Shown here piece by piece: positions 1 through 12,466 of a stretch of 64,000 nucleotides of DNA. The notes under the pieces were generated by a model. That model was given only the letters and a program-made list of their open reading frames with translations, was not told the origin of the DNA and searched no databases. Location: NCBI GenBank assembly GCA_022578605.1, contig MU394064.1:1-64000 (forward strand), in the 5' to 3' direction. This DNA is from Camillea tinctor. Its lineage: Eukaryota; Ascomycota; Sordariomycetes; Xylariales; Xylariaceae. Both the position numbers and the translations under genes were made by a program. Every line of letters begins with the position of its first letter. The first letter of the stretch is position 1.

Positions 1-94
<94 letters not shown>
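1..94. repeat. 94-base poly-C homopolymer at window edge
   Basis: The first 94 bases are uninterrupted C, followed abruptly by mixed sequence. No telomere hexamer is visible next to it. A run this pure and long is more typical of a sequencing or gap-edge artefact than of biology, but this cannot be decided from the sequence alone. Confidence 0.95.
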
Positions 95-95
<1 letters not shown>

Positions 96-3000
96 AACGT
101 ATTGGTAGTGTGGTGGTGGTAGTAGTAGTGGCAGTAGCGGTGCTGCTAGTACTTGCCTTTTTGCTTGTCGGTTGTGATCGGAGAGGCTGAGGTATGTATA
201 TATGTAGGTTTAGTTATGTATCTATGTGTTCTTTTGTATTTTTTTTTTATATTTTGGTTTTGGTTTTCTTTCGAATCAATGAAAATGCGTAGGTTTCGAC
301 AAGAACAGAATTGAAAGGATCCAAAACATATAAGATGACCGTCGAGGAGTGGTTGGGAGAGTGTGTATGTATATGTACAACTATGGAAATAACAAAAAAT
401 AAATAAAAAATAAAATAAGAAAAAAACAACAAAAAAAAGCGGATGAAGGTGTGGTGGCAGGTAAGTATTCGAAATTCCCCTCCCAACGTGAAGTGGATGA
501 TGAAGATGGATGCGAAGTGGAAGTGCAAGTGCAAATGCGAAAAAAAAGTATGGGAACGTGTGTATTTTTCGAAGTGTAGGTAGCAATCAAGTAATGAAGT
601 GCTGTAGCGTGTGTCAGCGAGAAACGGAGAAGACCCGGTACAATGAGAGTGGAACACGAGTTATCGAGTCCTAAAAAAGAAGACAAGGGAAAAGAAAAAA
701 AAAAAAAAACCTGTCGAAAGAGGATGTAGATCTCCAAGAGATGTACGGAATTACGGGTGACGGAATAGAAGGATTGGAAGAAAAAGAAGGTGACCAGAAG
801 GTTTTCTGTGTTTCTGATTAATTCGGGGCGCGCGACCAGTAAAATGCTGGTAGCTTTAGTCTCGTCTTTTTTTTTATTTTATTTTTTACCCTTTTTAGTG
901 GCATAAGAGAAAGCTTGAAAAGTATCTTTCTTCCTCTTCACTACTTTTTTTTGTGTATAGTACATAACGTGAGAGGTCTTGCACAATACCTGAACGTGCC
1001 TACCTTGTATATTCTAGTGCAAGCTCCTAGGTGGGTAATGTATGTAGGTATGAAAGGGTATATGAAAGGGCATGGGTATGGGTATGGGTATGGGTGCTAT
1101 GCAAGTGTACTGTACATATATCACTCCGTATCCCAGTATGCAATACACTATAATTTGTAGTGTAGTATGTTGTATACTATGTATATCTATTCCCAACAAC
1201 AAAATAAAGCAGAAAAACAAAAGAGCACAGATAACAGCTGAACATTCCATTCCCTAGGACATGATTTGGAAGTACGTAAAGGTAATTTGGCTCTGATCTG
1301 ATCTGATCTTACCTACCTCTCTCTTTTTTTTTCTATCTCTATTCACGGCTATCGTTTTCTCCCTCACTTCTCTTCCCTTCCCTTTCTCTTATTTTCCATA
1401 AATAACTTTGTGTACGTGCACATATGTATGTTAGGTACATACGTAAATAACTACCTAATATACCTAACATCCGTACCTTTATTTAAGTTCTATACATATA
1501 CGCTGTACGTAGTGTAGAGATTCCGTATCAGGTGCCTACCAAACCTACTCTCTATATAGAGTTGACACCAATCATTTCCCTATTGACAGATAAAAGCAAG
1601 GTTGGTAATGTATAATAGCCAAACTAGTAATAACCGGTATAGAGAAACAAGGTGCAATGGCATTAGGTACCTTCCCGACGGAGCACTGATTGTTGTTGCC
1701 CAGCCCTCGACTTACCATTATTATTATCGATGTCGTCCTGCGATTTCTCATGTCTGGGTAGGAGGAGGCGCGATAGGCGGTATAGATAGGGCCTATACTT
1801 ACGCTACCTAGTACATACTTACATATCTACTTCTTACCCACGTACGGAGTATGTACAGTACATAAAATCTAGGTATACATCTGCAAACATAGAGTGGATA
1901 ACAAGGGGGGAGAAGAGTGGGCAAGGGCACGGAGGACAATTATAAGAGACCCAAGATTGTAAACTTAGCACGATTTGGACCATTTGGCACCGACTTATTT
2001 TTTTTCTTGGATCCGTGCGAGACACTAGGCATGGACATCTTTGTTTTTGTTTTTTTTTCTTTCTTTCTTTAGAACAAATCGAAATGCATAGGTCATTACT
2101 GATATCCTTGAGTTGGTTGGTAGGTAGGTGAGGTGTAGGTATGTAATGTAATGTAATGTAGTGTAGATGTAGGTAGGTTTGTAATACAGACACCTAAGAT
2201 GTCTATGCCGATAGAGTACCCTTGTGATTGGCCTGAAGGTAATTGGCAAGGCGAAAGGGAACCCTTCTGTGACGGGATGGCAGGCAGAACGGGACGTTCC
2301 ACCCAGTAGAAAGCCTGGCAACGACTCAGTACCCTGCTTATCCATGATTATAACGCCATGTGTGTGCATCGTAAGCAGCGCCAGCTAAAACGAACAAACT
2401 TCAGGAAAAGGCCAGCACAAAGATTACTGGCTCCTAGCGCTGGCTCAGGTTTCCAGGTCATCCCCTGCACGGCTCCCGCCCTACAGGCTTCTGGCCGGCT
2501 TGGAAAGCTTCGAAGGCTTCGAGAAAAACGATGGAAGCTTTTGCGAACAAGCGAAAAAGTGGGCGAGGGGAGGCTTCGGGGTGGGACAAGGGAGACAGGG
2601 TTGGGCAGGTTGGACAAGGGTGGACAAGGATGGACAGGGTAAAAGACGCGCGACCAGCCAATACCGCACACGCTCCTGCTCTAGCTCTGATGATCTTTCA
2701 TCGAGCCATGCTTGCCATGCAACCCATCCATCAACCTAGCGTGGTTCGGATGACGAGTCTCTGACCAGTCACACGAATGACAACAGTCACAAATGAAAAA
2801 AGCCCGTTACTAAAAACTCCAAACGGGGAGTACCTTGGCAGCTTTTTTTGAGGGGGGGAGGGGAGGGGGGACTCCGTTTGCCCAACCTCTCTCCGCTGCC
2901 GTTACTTTTACTTCAGTGCTTTCAGCAGTTCCGCTTCACCACCACTTGACCACCAGCCCTGGTTTATCGACAATCAGTAATCATGCGGGGACACCGGGAG

Positions 3001-6000
3001 CTGTCTCGTTCGGAAAGATAGGCTTGTTAGATGTTGGTACGTTTCAGCTGAAACTTGGTGCTCAGCTGAGAGGGTGACAAGACAACGAGACAAAAGAGCG
3101 AAGGATCCGGGAAAGGGAATTGCGCAGCTTTCAAACGATAAGCCTCGTCCCCCCTCCTTGCATGAGTCGGCAAAGCCAAGGAACGTACCCTTTTTCGCCT
3201 CCTCCAGGATCAGATTAGCAAACTATTCGCCATCGCCTAATTGCCGCCCTGCCGATAGGTCTTCTATGACGGAATTCTGTGCGGAGAAGACATGCAATCG
3301 TCAATCTTCTTTCTTCATCGTCTTCTTTTTTTTCCTTTTTTTTAGTGGTTTTGTTTTCTCATTCGTCTCTTTTTGCTCCCTTCTAACTAAATTATGTATA
3401 TACATAACGTACTATCGTGTGTGACGTAGCCTGATTCGCTGTTGGTGTTTCTAAAAGGTGATCTACGTCAGAAAAAAAAAATAAGATACGTAGATAGACG
3501 AAAGAGATCGCCCGACGAGTCTTTTTACTTAGAATAGATCTGACAATGCCTAAATGCCTTCCAGAACAATTCTAGTGCCCGATGCCCTGCAGTCATCCGT
3601 TCCATCTATCGGTATAGGGTTACGTGTTTGTGTGATGGTGAGGATTTAACGTTTTTTTTTTCTTTTTTTAATGTGTTGTCTTTATATTTTTATTCAAAAT
3701 CCTATCTACTTCGTACATAACCTAGGACTCTGTCTAATGTTGATGGAAATTACATACATACAACATTGATTGTGTTTTGATTAATAATCGGTAAGACCCA
3801 GCTTTGTCATTGTAGTATGTACGGGAGTACATATGTATCTTTTGTATGTAATGTAGTGTAGTGTAGTGTAAGAGCTGCAGGGCTGGAGCGAGAGTGAGAG
3901 TGGGTAGATACATATACGGGTACAATTGGAATGCATATTTATTGCCTTTGGGTATGTAAGTAATAAAGTCTGTTGGCAGCCTAAAGAGCACTGCATTCTT
4001 CAAAGTTATGTACATAGGTGTATACTGTTGCACATATCCAAATAAACATTGTCCGGTGTATTAATTGATTGACTGGATTGATTGATTGATTGATGTACGG
4101 AATATTCCGTATGGGCTTAGCGTGTGTAATGTTGTGTACCTATAGTGTAAGAGGAAAGAGATCCATATTTCTGTATAGGGTAAGAAGCAAGACGCAGGGA
4201 CCAGGATCTGGTCTATTACTCGGCAAGCCGGTGATTTGCAATGTGCGACACTATCTCTTCCGATCGTTGTCGCCAACCACAAACCCTCCCTCTTGTCGAC
4301 CTTCCTTATCAAGCAGCTTCTTCACGACATAATCCGACGTTTTATTATTACATCTGTTTTACCTACTCCACAAACCAAGGCTCGCGAACGACAAGTTCTT
4401 GTCTTGTCTTGTCTTGTCTTGTTTCTTTCACTGCCCCTCGCTTACCCCCCTCGTCTCTTTCTGTCTCCCCTCGTTCTTCAACTTCTACCTACTATTTACA
4501 GTAGTTAACATTGGTATTAGTAAAGAAAAGGAACGAAAGAGAAGAAGCAAATAGAAAAAAAGGAAAAAGAAGAAGAAGAAAGCTTCATCTTACTTCCTTT
4601 CCCTGTCTCCCTTCCCCATCTCTTTCTCTCTCTCTCTCCATCTCCCCACCCCTATTTTTTAAATCCTGCTCTGCAGCCTTCCTGCCTCTCTAGGCCTCTG
4701 TTCGGCCGGGGTGATCCATAGTTACCTTCTTTATCCGTCGTGAGGCTGCGGGTGGACTGGCGGAATGCGACACGATCGACGAGGCAAGGCAGGCTCGCGA
4801 CCCTCCGCCCGCGAGCTTTGCGCCCGAGAATTGACCACTCTGCATACCTATCGTCCTTCGTCCTTCATCGTCCTATCTTTGTCATTATACCACCCATCTA
4901 CTCCGTACTATGTAAATCTAATGTGAAGGAGGGGAGAGAGAGTGAGAAAGAGAGATCAAACACATCTCTTGGCGCGTCCTTCTTCTTTTTCCCCTTCCCT
5001 CTCACCCCCTCCCCCTGATCGCCCCGGAAACCCGTGCGTGGTGTCAATGCGTTGCGGATTGTTAAAATCCTTGACGCTTGTACGATGAAAAAAAAGAAGA
5101 AGGATGGGTTTGTTAGATTATGTTGCCTTTTTTTAACACTGGAACGCTGAGTTCATCAAACGTTGCGGAGGGTCCCCCAATCCAACTCGGGCGTGGCACG
5201 GTTGGAAGATCTTCCCGATGTTGGTTAGCACTTCGGCTCTCCTTCACCTTTGCGGCTTACACTACCGGCCATACTTCCCTCTACATACTATCTACAATTT
5301 CTACTTCATAGCTGACTGCCCAAAGCGGCTTTGCTAATACCTTTAGGTATTCTCCAATCAGCCTAGTTCCGTCGTCTGGGTATCAAATTTCACCACGACT
5401 ATACACATCTAAAACCTCCTGTCTTTCTTCTTTTGGTTTCCGGTTACCGCTTATCGCTTTGAGGAATCAGATCAGATCATGTTCATGTCCATACACTCAC
5501 TATTTTCTTACACCTGGATCTAAATTTGTATCTGAATCTCAATCTGAATCTGAATCCAACCCAAATATCTTTAGCTCAAGGGATCTAATGAGGCCGACAG
5601 TCCGTCAAGCGTCCACTACGGAGAAGTCTTGATTCCCGCTTCACGTCTCTAGGCCTGGTAACGTTGGCCCGTCTCCGCTCCTCTCCTCCACCTCCCGGAA
5701 GCCAAGCTTTTGGTTTGGGTGGTTATCCACATGCCACCAAGCTCGTGCCTGTGGCTATGACGCGTCAAGCAGATTGCTATATCCCTCATGGTGCTTCTAT
5801 GCTTCTTTATGATAGTTTTGAGTTTTTCCATTATATGATGCGCTATTGTTCGTGGCCACTCGGACAACCCTATAACGACATGCATACCCGTGGTATTCCT
5901 ACCTCCGCGCGTGATGACAGCGACGCCAGGCGGGCTGGGACAACCTGAAACGGGGTTATGGCCGATGCAATGCGGTTTTTCTCATCCCCACAACCCGACA

Positions 6001-9000
6001 ACATGGTCGCAGCCAAATTCTTCAAGGGTCTTGTCGTCGTTGAACGTGGAAATTTCCCGGCTTTGCTGCCGACATGTCGTTCACGGGTTTTCATAACCTG
6101 GTCGACGTCTCGATCTGCCATGTGGACTGATAAAGAAAATGAAACCTCGTGGACACCGATCTATTTAGTACCTACAGCGCCCCTCTATCGCAAACCAAGT
6201 TGCAACCCTTCAAGCAATCCTGACTAGGGGTATTTCTGCAGCGGAGAGCCCGAGACATGGTGTTCCAAGATATATCTGCAGGGGAAATCACATCCGTTGA
6301 CGGAGTAGCAAAGATTCGATTATACTAGTCTTGTAACCGCAGCTCCCCATAAGAGGAAACGAAAGCTGAAGATTCCGGTGGTTACAATCCTATCATCGTG
6401 AGGATATAGAGTGGGAGTTGCACCGAGATATGCAGGCCATCCAGGTTGCTCAGCTATGAATGGGCGTATGAGGTCTATCATCCGGTTCGTGGCAATTTTT
6501 TCGGCAGCTATTTCTCCCAGGAATCCCCCACACCGAGCCGGTTGAAAGATGCAAGTGAATGATAGATAGCCTTATGATATGTCAGGGGCTATGCACATTG
6601 AGCACATGCCATGGGGACCCCAACTGTGTTTCGAAACAGCTCTGTCGGGGTGGATATGCTTGATACTGCAAAGTCTGGCATCATGCATAGACCTAGCTTA
6701 CTAACGAGAACCAACTGGACGGACACCAAGTGGCTCGGGCAAATGAGAGAAGAGGCTAGTCGTCCTTAATCAGGCAAGTGATAACGCGGCTACCATCTCG
6801 GTGACTAAAACCATGACTAAAGCAACACACGGCAGACGAGAAGGCGGCTAAGCAACACGCCGCGTTGAAATAGGCAGTTTCATCCATGGTCAGTTGGGCT
6901 GGTAGCTCCAGTTCACGGTGTTGGTGATGTCTGATTACTATTAATGTGCTAGCGGCCGACCCTGTCTAGGGGGCAGCGGCAGCAGATAGAAAGATCCGTG
7001 ATCATCGATAGCTCATCTTCACCCAAAAGAGCCGGACGAGCCCAGCTGTCAAATCACGCCATCTCATTAGACCAGCTTCTTACTGGTTTGTATAAGATGG
7101 TTGGCAACGTTCCCCGGACGAAATCCCCGAACAACGGACCGAACGGGGCCGATCTATCTGGAATGTGGTGAACATGGGAGACATTGTCTCTCCATCTCAT
7201 CTCATATCATATCATACCATGAGTATCGTCGTTGGGCGCCAAAAGAACTCATACCTTCCTCTCAATGGTTAAGTAACTTCTCTTGAACGGTAACGTTATC
7301 TCTGTGGTTGTGGGTTCAAATTGAGCAAGGGAACTGGGTATACTATCGTGGGAGACAAACCCAAACATGTTAATGTGAAACAAAAAGAATTCGATTTCTG
7401 CTCTCTTTTACCCGAGGTCGGGCTAGCTGGCTGGCTGGCTGGCTGCTTGCTAGCTAGGTAGGTAAGTTTTCTAAACGACGACGATGCTGGTGGTGGCCCC
7501 GGCGGCCCCGCGATAGACGGGATGTTTGTGTCTCCCCCTGCCCACCCCAAGATATTAGGATCTGCGGATCGCGATTTTTTTTTTTCGACTCTAACCTCCC
7601 GGGGCTACTAACTCGTTGCGGTGTTATTCTTAGTATGATCTTCCCTCTCAGCTAAGAGAATCAAAGAGCTGCCGCCGAGGCTAGGCTAAGTAGCGTAAAT
7701 GGGTAGATTTACCGTACATATATTTAACGATGGTTTTCCCCCTAGTCACAGTTGTGGTATAAAACAACGGAGGAAGAGAAGAAACAGTAAATCTTACGAA
7801 AAGAAAACAAAAGTCAACAAGAAATTACTTTTCGACAAGATAAAAGAGTTTATCTAGATTGATACGATGGCTAGGTATATGAGATATGCAAGAGTACCTC
7901 GCAGCACTATGCCACTAACTCTTAATATCATAACGGAGGACTCGGTGAAGATAAAAGGCTGCATTTAGTAGCATAATATAGCAAACTATGGCTTTGAAGC
8001 CAGTATTTTCTTTGGTCTCCCCCTAAAATCAGTAGATATGTGCTATGAGAACTATAGCAGACAAATACGCAAGATAGATTTCCGCACAAAGAAGTAAACA
8101 TTGAGTCCCAAATCAAGACCGTAAATAACCCACTAGAGCAGTGTGTTCTTGTGTTCTTCAATAGAGAATATGTTTACGCAAGAAGACAACCTATGTACGT
8201 AGGTAATATAATTCATGTTCTCGAGCTTCCTTGGCCATGCCACACACAATGTAGTTTATACACCATCGTGTCTACTGCGTGCATTGCGGTGGAACCAAAC
8301 GGCTCTTTTGTAAGGAATCGGTCATCCGGGTGAATGTAGATATGTGACCCAAATGTCTAGGCAGACTGTTTTCTGATATTTCCTTGCTGAAAAGTGGTAG
8401 CTTAGCGGAAGCGGAGTAGAGTAAAAAGGTAACGAAGGATTTCGTTTTTTTTTTTAGAACTAGTCAGTTCAAACAGTTCATTACGCAACATTGGCGCAGA
8501 GGGGAGAGGGGAAATGGGGGGAGGCAACGTGTTTCTAGCATCAAGCGCGTATGGGTTTGATTCCATGGTATACAGTGCCGGGTATACACACATAATGGTA
8601 CAGTTATATATGCGTAAACATGGATGGTTGTAACTAGTCTAAGGTAGAATTCGTGTAGGTTATATAACACAGTCTCCTTCGACACCCCCCTTAGTAACGG
8701 TAGCTACACTCGATGAATATAAGACGCATACGTAGATCATACAGGTATATACCACTCCCTATGAAACATACATAGCTACTAGGGAGAAAAGCTATATGTG
8801 TATATCACCTGGCTGTAATACTACGCATTCCTGGAAATACAACTATGATCCCATATTAGGATTACGGCGGCGAGATAGGGTGCTCAAATAAAGCAAGCGG
8901 TACGTGTTCAAATATCTCGTACCTAGCCTTGTATGAGCTGAGCGGTTCGATGTTAAGGTGTCAAAGACTTGTGAATTAATAGCTGTCTGCTATATTTTGT

Positions 9001-9373
9001 TTCTTCCCCTTTCCTTGCCTTATCCATTTTGTTTAGTTCCCCCTACTTCTCTCTCTCTTACCCACTCTCTCCTGTTTTGTGCTGTATTCTTTTATTTTAT
9101 TTTACATCTTATACGTGGCTGAGACTAGAAAGTTTTACCCAACAACCGAAAAAAAACCTCTCGTAAACGTGTCCCCCCTTTTCTCGTCCCTACTTCCCCC
9201 TCTTTCATAAATAGTCATCACGTGGCTCTCTCGTAACAGAGCTCTCCAGGACCATGAAGCCATAGGTAACCTTGACATTTATTGATAATTTCAGGGGATT
9301 GTATGCTATTGTCTCGTCATGTTATGCCTAGACATGGCGGAACGATACCTCTAAGGTAAGGTGAAAGAATCGA
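95..9373. other. Gene-poor region with simple repeats
   Basis: No reading frame here has a recognisable domain or convincing exon structure. Open frames are short, overlap on both strands, and follow base composition. Visible structure: A/T-rich low complexity (200-700), a GGGTAT tandem array (about 1067-1097), TTCTTT and CT-rich tracts (1320-1390, 4600-4700), a purine-rich stretch of imperfect GGACAAGG units (about 2575-2640), TTGATTGA repeats (4067-4093), TCTTG repeats (4400-4425), ATCTGAATCT repeats (5520-5555) and a GGCT array (7427-7445). Part of 4.2-5.3 kb could be untranslated or regulatory sequence. Nothing supports a gene call. Confidence 0.6.
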
Positions 9374-11166
9374 TCAGTATGACGGATTCTGGCCATGCCA
9401 TTGGTTGCCCCCCTGATAGTCCTGGCCCTGTTGATATGGCTGGCCCGGTGGAGGCGGAAACGTCTGCTGAGGCGGCTGATACTGATCAGGCCTGTACTCC
9501 TGATAAGGCTGGTTCTGCTGGTACTGGTCCGGCCTATACTCTTGATGCGGCTGCTGCTGCTGATACTGCTGTGGAGGCGGTGGCGGAGGAAACGTAGTCT
9601 GATTGTCGCTCGCCCCGTGCTGTTGCGGCGCGCTCGGCTTCGGCTCGCCCAAGCTCACGCCCTCGTTCCCGATGTCATCGGGCACGGTGATCTTGACTTT
9701 GGGCAAGTACCTCTGGACCTTCTGCTCGACCATGTTCTGCACGAAGACCCAGCTCTCGCGCTCGAACTTGCGGTGTCCGCCGTTGACGACGCCGAGGATG
9801 CCCTCGCGCAGCATGTCCTGCACTTTGCGCACGAGCCCGCGGATCTTGCTCACCACTACAATGCTGGGAGTCAGTAATTGCCACATTAGGTAGCTTTTTG
9901 TACTCATGGGGCCGGTGTCTCGGGAGTCAGAACTCCTACAAACTCATACGCTTAACTATGACAGGAAATTTGACTCCCGAGCCGGCCCGAGATAGGCCAA
10001 AAAGGGGGAATGAAGGACTCCAAAAATTACTCACGCTTGGTCTTGATATCGTCCCCGAACCCGCGATCCGCATTCGGCGCCGCGTCGCGCTCGAGCTGCG
10101 CATCGAACGGGTTGCCGCCGAGGATCTTCTCGAGCGGGCCCTGCAGGTCGTCGGGCAGCAGCTCGAACAGCTGCTTCTCGATGCCGCCGAGGATCTTGCG
10201 GAACTCGAGGCGCACTTCCCTGTGCACCCTGGCCAGGCCCGTACTCAGCTTCTCGCTGATGACCCGAGAGAAGCCGCTTCCGCCTTCTCCCTCACCCCCG
10301 CCACCTCCACTCTCCCCATCACGATCGTCGAGACCCCTCGAGGAGGAGGAGGAACCCCCCTCGCCGTGGTGCTTCTTACTCCCGAACAGACCGCCGAGGC
10401 CCTTCACCAGGTCCTTGACGTGGTCCTCGATCTCGCCCCGGGCGCCGTCGCCGAGGTCGCGGGCGCTCGTGTTGCCGCGCAGCCAGCGCTTGATGTGGTC
10501 CAGGGCGATGCGGGTGAACTGCTCGGCGATGGGGGCGTGCTGCTCGCGCAGCTTGGCGGCGACCTTGTCCTTGATCTCGGGGCTGATGCGGCGCGCTGTG
10601 TCCTCGGGGCTGCGCGAGACGTCCTTGATGTTGCTGCTGAGCACGCCGAGGATGCCGTCGAGTTCGAGTCTCTGGCCGCCCGGCCCTTGGCTGCCGCTGT
10701 TGTTATCCAGATGGTCTTGGACGACATTCACGGCAGCGGAGAGGAAACCCCGAACCCCCTGGGAGTGGTCCGAGTGGTCCCCTCCCCCCAAGGACCGGCT
10801 GCCATCAGAGCTGCCGTGGCCTTCAGTCAGGTTGAAAATGTCACGCAGGTCGTCGCTTGTCTCATCGGCAATCTTGCTGAAGCTGCCTGTGAGGCTGGCG
10901 ATCTCGTTGGCGAAAGGTAGGGACTGGCTGCCATAGAGACTCGGGATTGCATCATCTAGAGTTCTCGAAATCCCTGAATGGCCATCACCGTCACGATCGA
11001 AAAGAGAATGAAAGGCATCGATGACCTGTTTCTCCAAGACATCGATGGTCTTCTGTTGGAAATCCTCCAGTTCTGTAGTAATGCGGGGCTGAATCTGCGG
11101 GGCAAGCGAGTCGACGTAATCGTCAACTTTCTTCATTAGCACCTCGGGAACCCCGTGGGAAGACAT
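9374..11166 (-). CDS. Uncharacterised protein with P/Q-rich C-terminal tail, two exons
   Basis: I do not recognise this protein. Exons run 11166-10035 and 9855-9374 (complement). The intron has a GTGAGT donor and TGTAG acceptor, and joining restores phase through a Leu codon, giving 537 residues. The start is the first ATG of the open frame. The N-terminal half is charged and predicted helical by eye, followed by a Gly/Ser/Glu-rich linker near residues 270-300. A second helical block lies at about 300-440, and a low-complexity tail of Pro, Gln and Tyr at about 445-537. The tail holds two copies of EYRPDQYQ (about 483-490 and 497-504). There is no signal peptide or membrane segment. High GC and uniform third-position bias against the AT-rich flanks support real coding. 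A soluble scaffold or stress protein is possible, but function is unknown. Confidence 0.8.
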
Positions 11167-11193
11167 GGTTGTCGCCTTTTTGTGTGTATCGTA

Positions 11194-11217
11194 GTATGGT
11201 ATGGTATGGTATGGTAG
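11194..11217. repeat. TATGG tandem repeat
   Basis: About five units of TATGG lie just upstream of the ATG of the gene on the minus strand, so they fall in its presumed promoter or 5' untranslated region. An (AT)n tract follows at about 11243-11261. Confidence 0.8.
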
Positions 11218-11473
11218 GGTATCGTCACCTTTTCAATATACCATATATATATATATATATACCTAGGTATATATAATCGTGTTAGGTTTAATTACATACC
11301 TGGGTACTTACTTAAACCCAAATAACCTACAAATCTTGGTTACCTAATGTGTTTATATGCAGGTGTTGGCAACCATGACCAACTTTATTGGTGCGCAAGT
11401 CACGTGCTCGAGACAAGTTGGTGGTACATAAATGTCCAATAGGGGTACGCATACGGGTACGGGTACAGGTAAA

Positions 11474-11737
11474 GTACCGCATTATTTGAGGAAGTCGAAG
11501 GTTTGGCAGCCCATTTTTTAATCCCTGGAACCAGACTTGCTACGTAGATCAACCAGGAATAAGCAACAAGTAATGTAGTGGAGCCTACCAGAAGTCAAGG
11601 TTTGCACGGGTATCCCTTAACTCTCTGTTACTTTCCAATAAAAAACACCCATTTTTGGTTGATCTACGTAAAAAGACTGGTTCCAGGGATTAAAAAATGG
11701 GCTGCCAAACCTTCGACTTCCTCAAATGATGCGGTAC
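11474..11737. mobile_element. MITE-like element: long inverted repeat with short spacer
   Basis: Two arms of about 82 bases (11474-11555 and 11656-11737) are near-perfect reverse complements. Both outer ends begin with GTACCGCAT, and only a few mismatches are seen: one near the outer end and a cluster near the GATCAACC end. The spacer is about 100 bases and has no coding capacity. The element is flanked on both sides by AAA, which may be a 3-base target duplication, but in this composition it is weak evidence. Size, terminal inverted repeats and lack of coding fit a non-autonomous DNA transposon. RNA from it would fold into a long hairpin. Confidence 0.75.
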
Positions 11738-12466
11738 AAAGGCACTAACTAGGTACAAATACATACAATCAACGTCAACGTCAGCGTCAGCCTCACATTG
11801 AAGTCACCAGACACATATCCAACAAATCTTTGAAATGACATATTGCTGTCATTGTTTTTTTTCTTTAATGATTTCCTCTGTATACCTCTATGGAAGACAC
11901 AATGTAGGTATGTATGCCAATGCACCGTTTCCTTTCCCAAAAACCCCTATCCCCCTGAACGATTGTTTGTTAAGGAGGAAAGAGAGAGAGAGAGGGAGGA
12001 CCTTTCCATGCTCCCCCCTTATGCAGCGATCCCTTGCCGTCGTATCCTTTAAAATGCATGTGGTGTATGAGTGTGTATATTGTATGTGTATTTTTGTGGT
12101 TTTGAATGTGTCGGGTGGTCATACGTCATTTGTGATATGTATATGTGTATCTATGGCATGTCATTTCTTCTTCTTTTGGGGTGACATAAACATCCAATCA
12201 GCCATCATTGCCCTGCCCTTCCTTAGAGCCTCGAGCTCCAAGACCCGCCACGTCGATATTCCTATTGCGACAAGCGGCCACAGGTGTACTCGGCGAGTAT
12301 TCATGAAATCATACGACGGCTAGATGCTAGTAGCAGCTGGCGACTATTTCCCACAATCACTAAATCCACCTCCTGCTTCCACGAAGGCGTGGTCAGAAGG
12401 AGCTGATGGACTGGGATCTATTACCACTAACAAATGGAAGGGGTCCCTGTCATAGTAAGCCGTCCT

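Larger units (their letters stand above)
11167..12466. other. Intergenic region between convergent-independent genes
   Basis: Apart from the TATGG and AT repeats and the inverted-repeat element, this stretch holds only short frames without similarity to anything I know. It contains the 5' flank of the gene ending at 9374 and the 3' flank of the deubiquitinase gene. Confidence 0.6.

Noticed and set aside
146..737. Three overlapping minus-strand frames of 118-146 codons
   Set aside because: They overlap in all frames, are rich in Phe, His and Ser from A/T-rich composition, and have no domain or splice context.
1067..1097. GGGTAT array as an internal telomere repeat
   Set aside because: The unit is not TTAGGG, it is short, and similar arrays occur at many other intergenic spots (for example 35240-35264).
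9395..10936. Long plus-strand frames opposite the 9.4-11.2 kb gene (160, 308 and 340 codons)
   Set aside because: They are antisense shadows of a GC-rich coding exon. Only the minus frame has a consistent intron.
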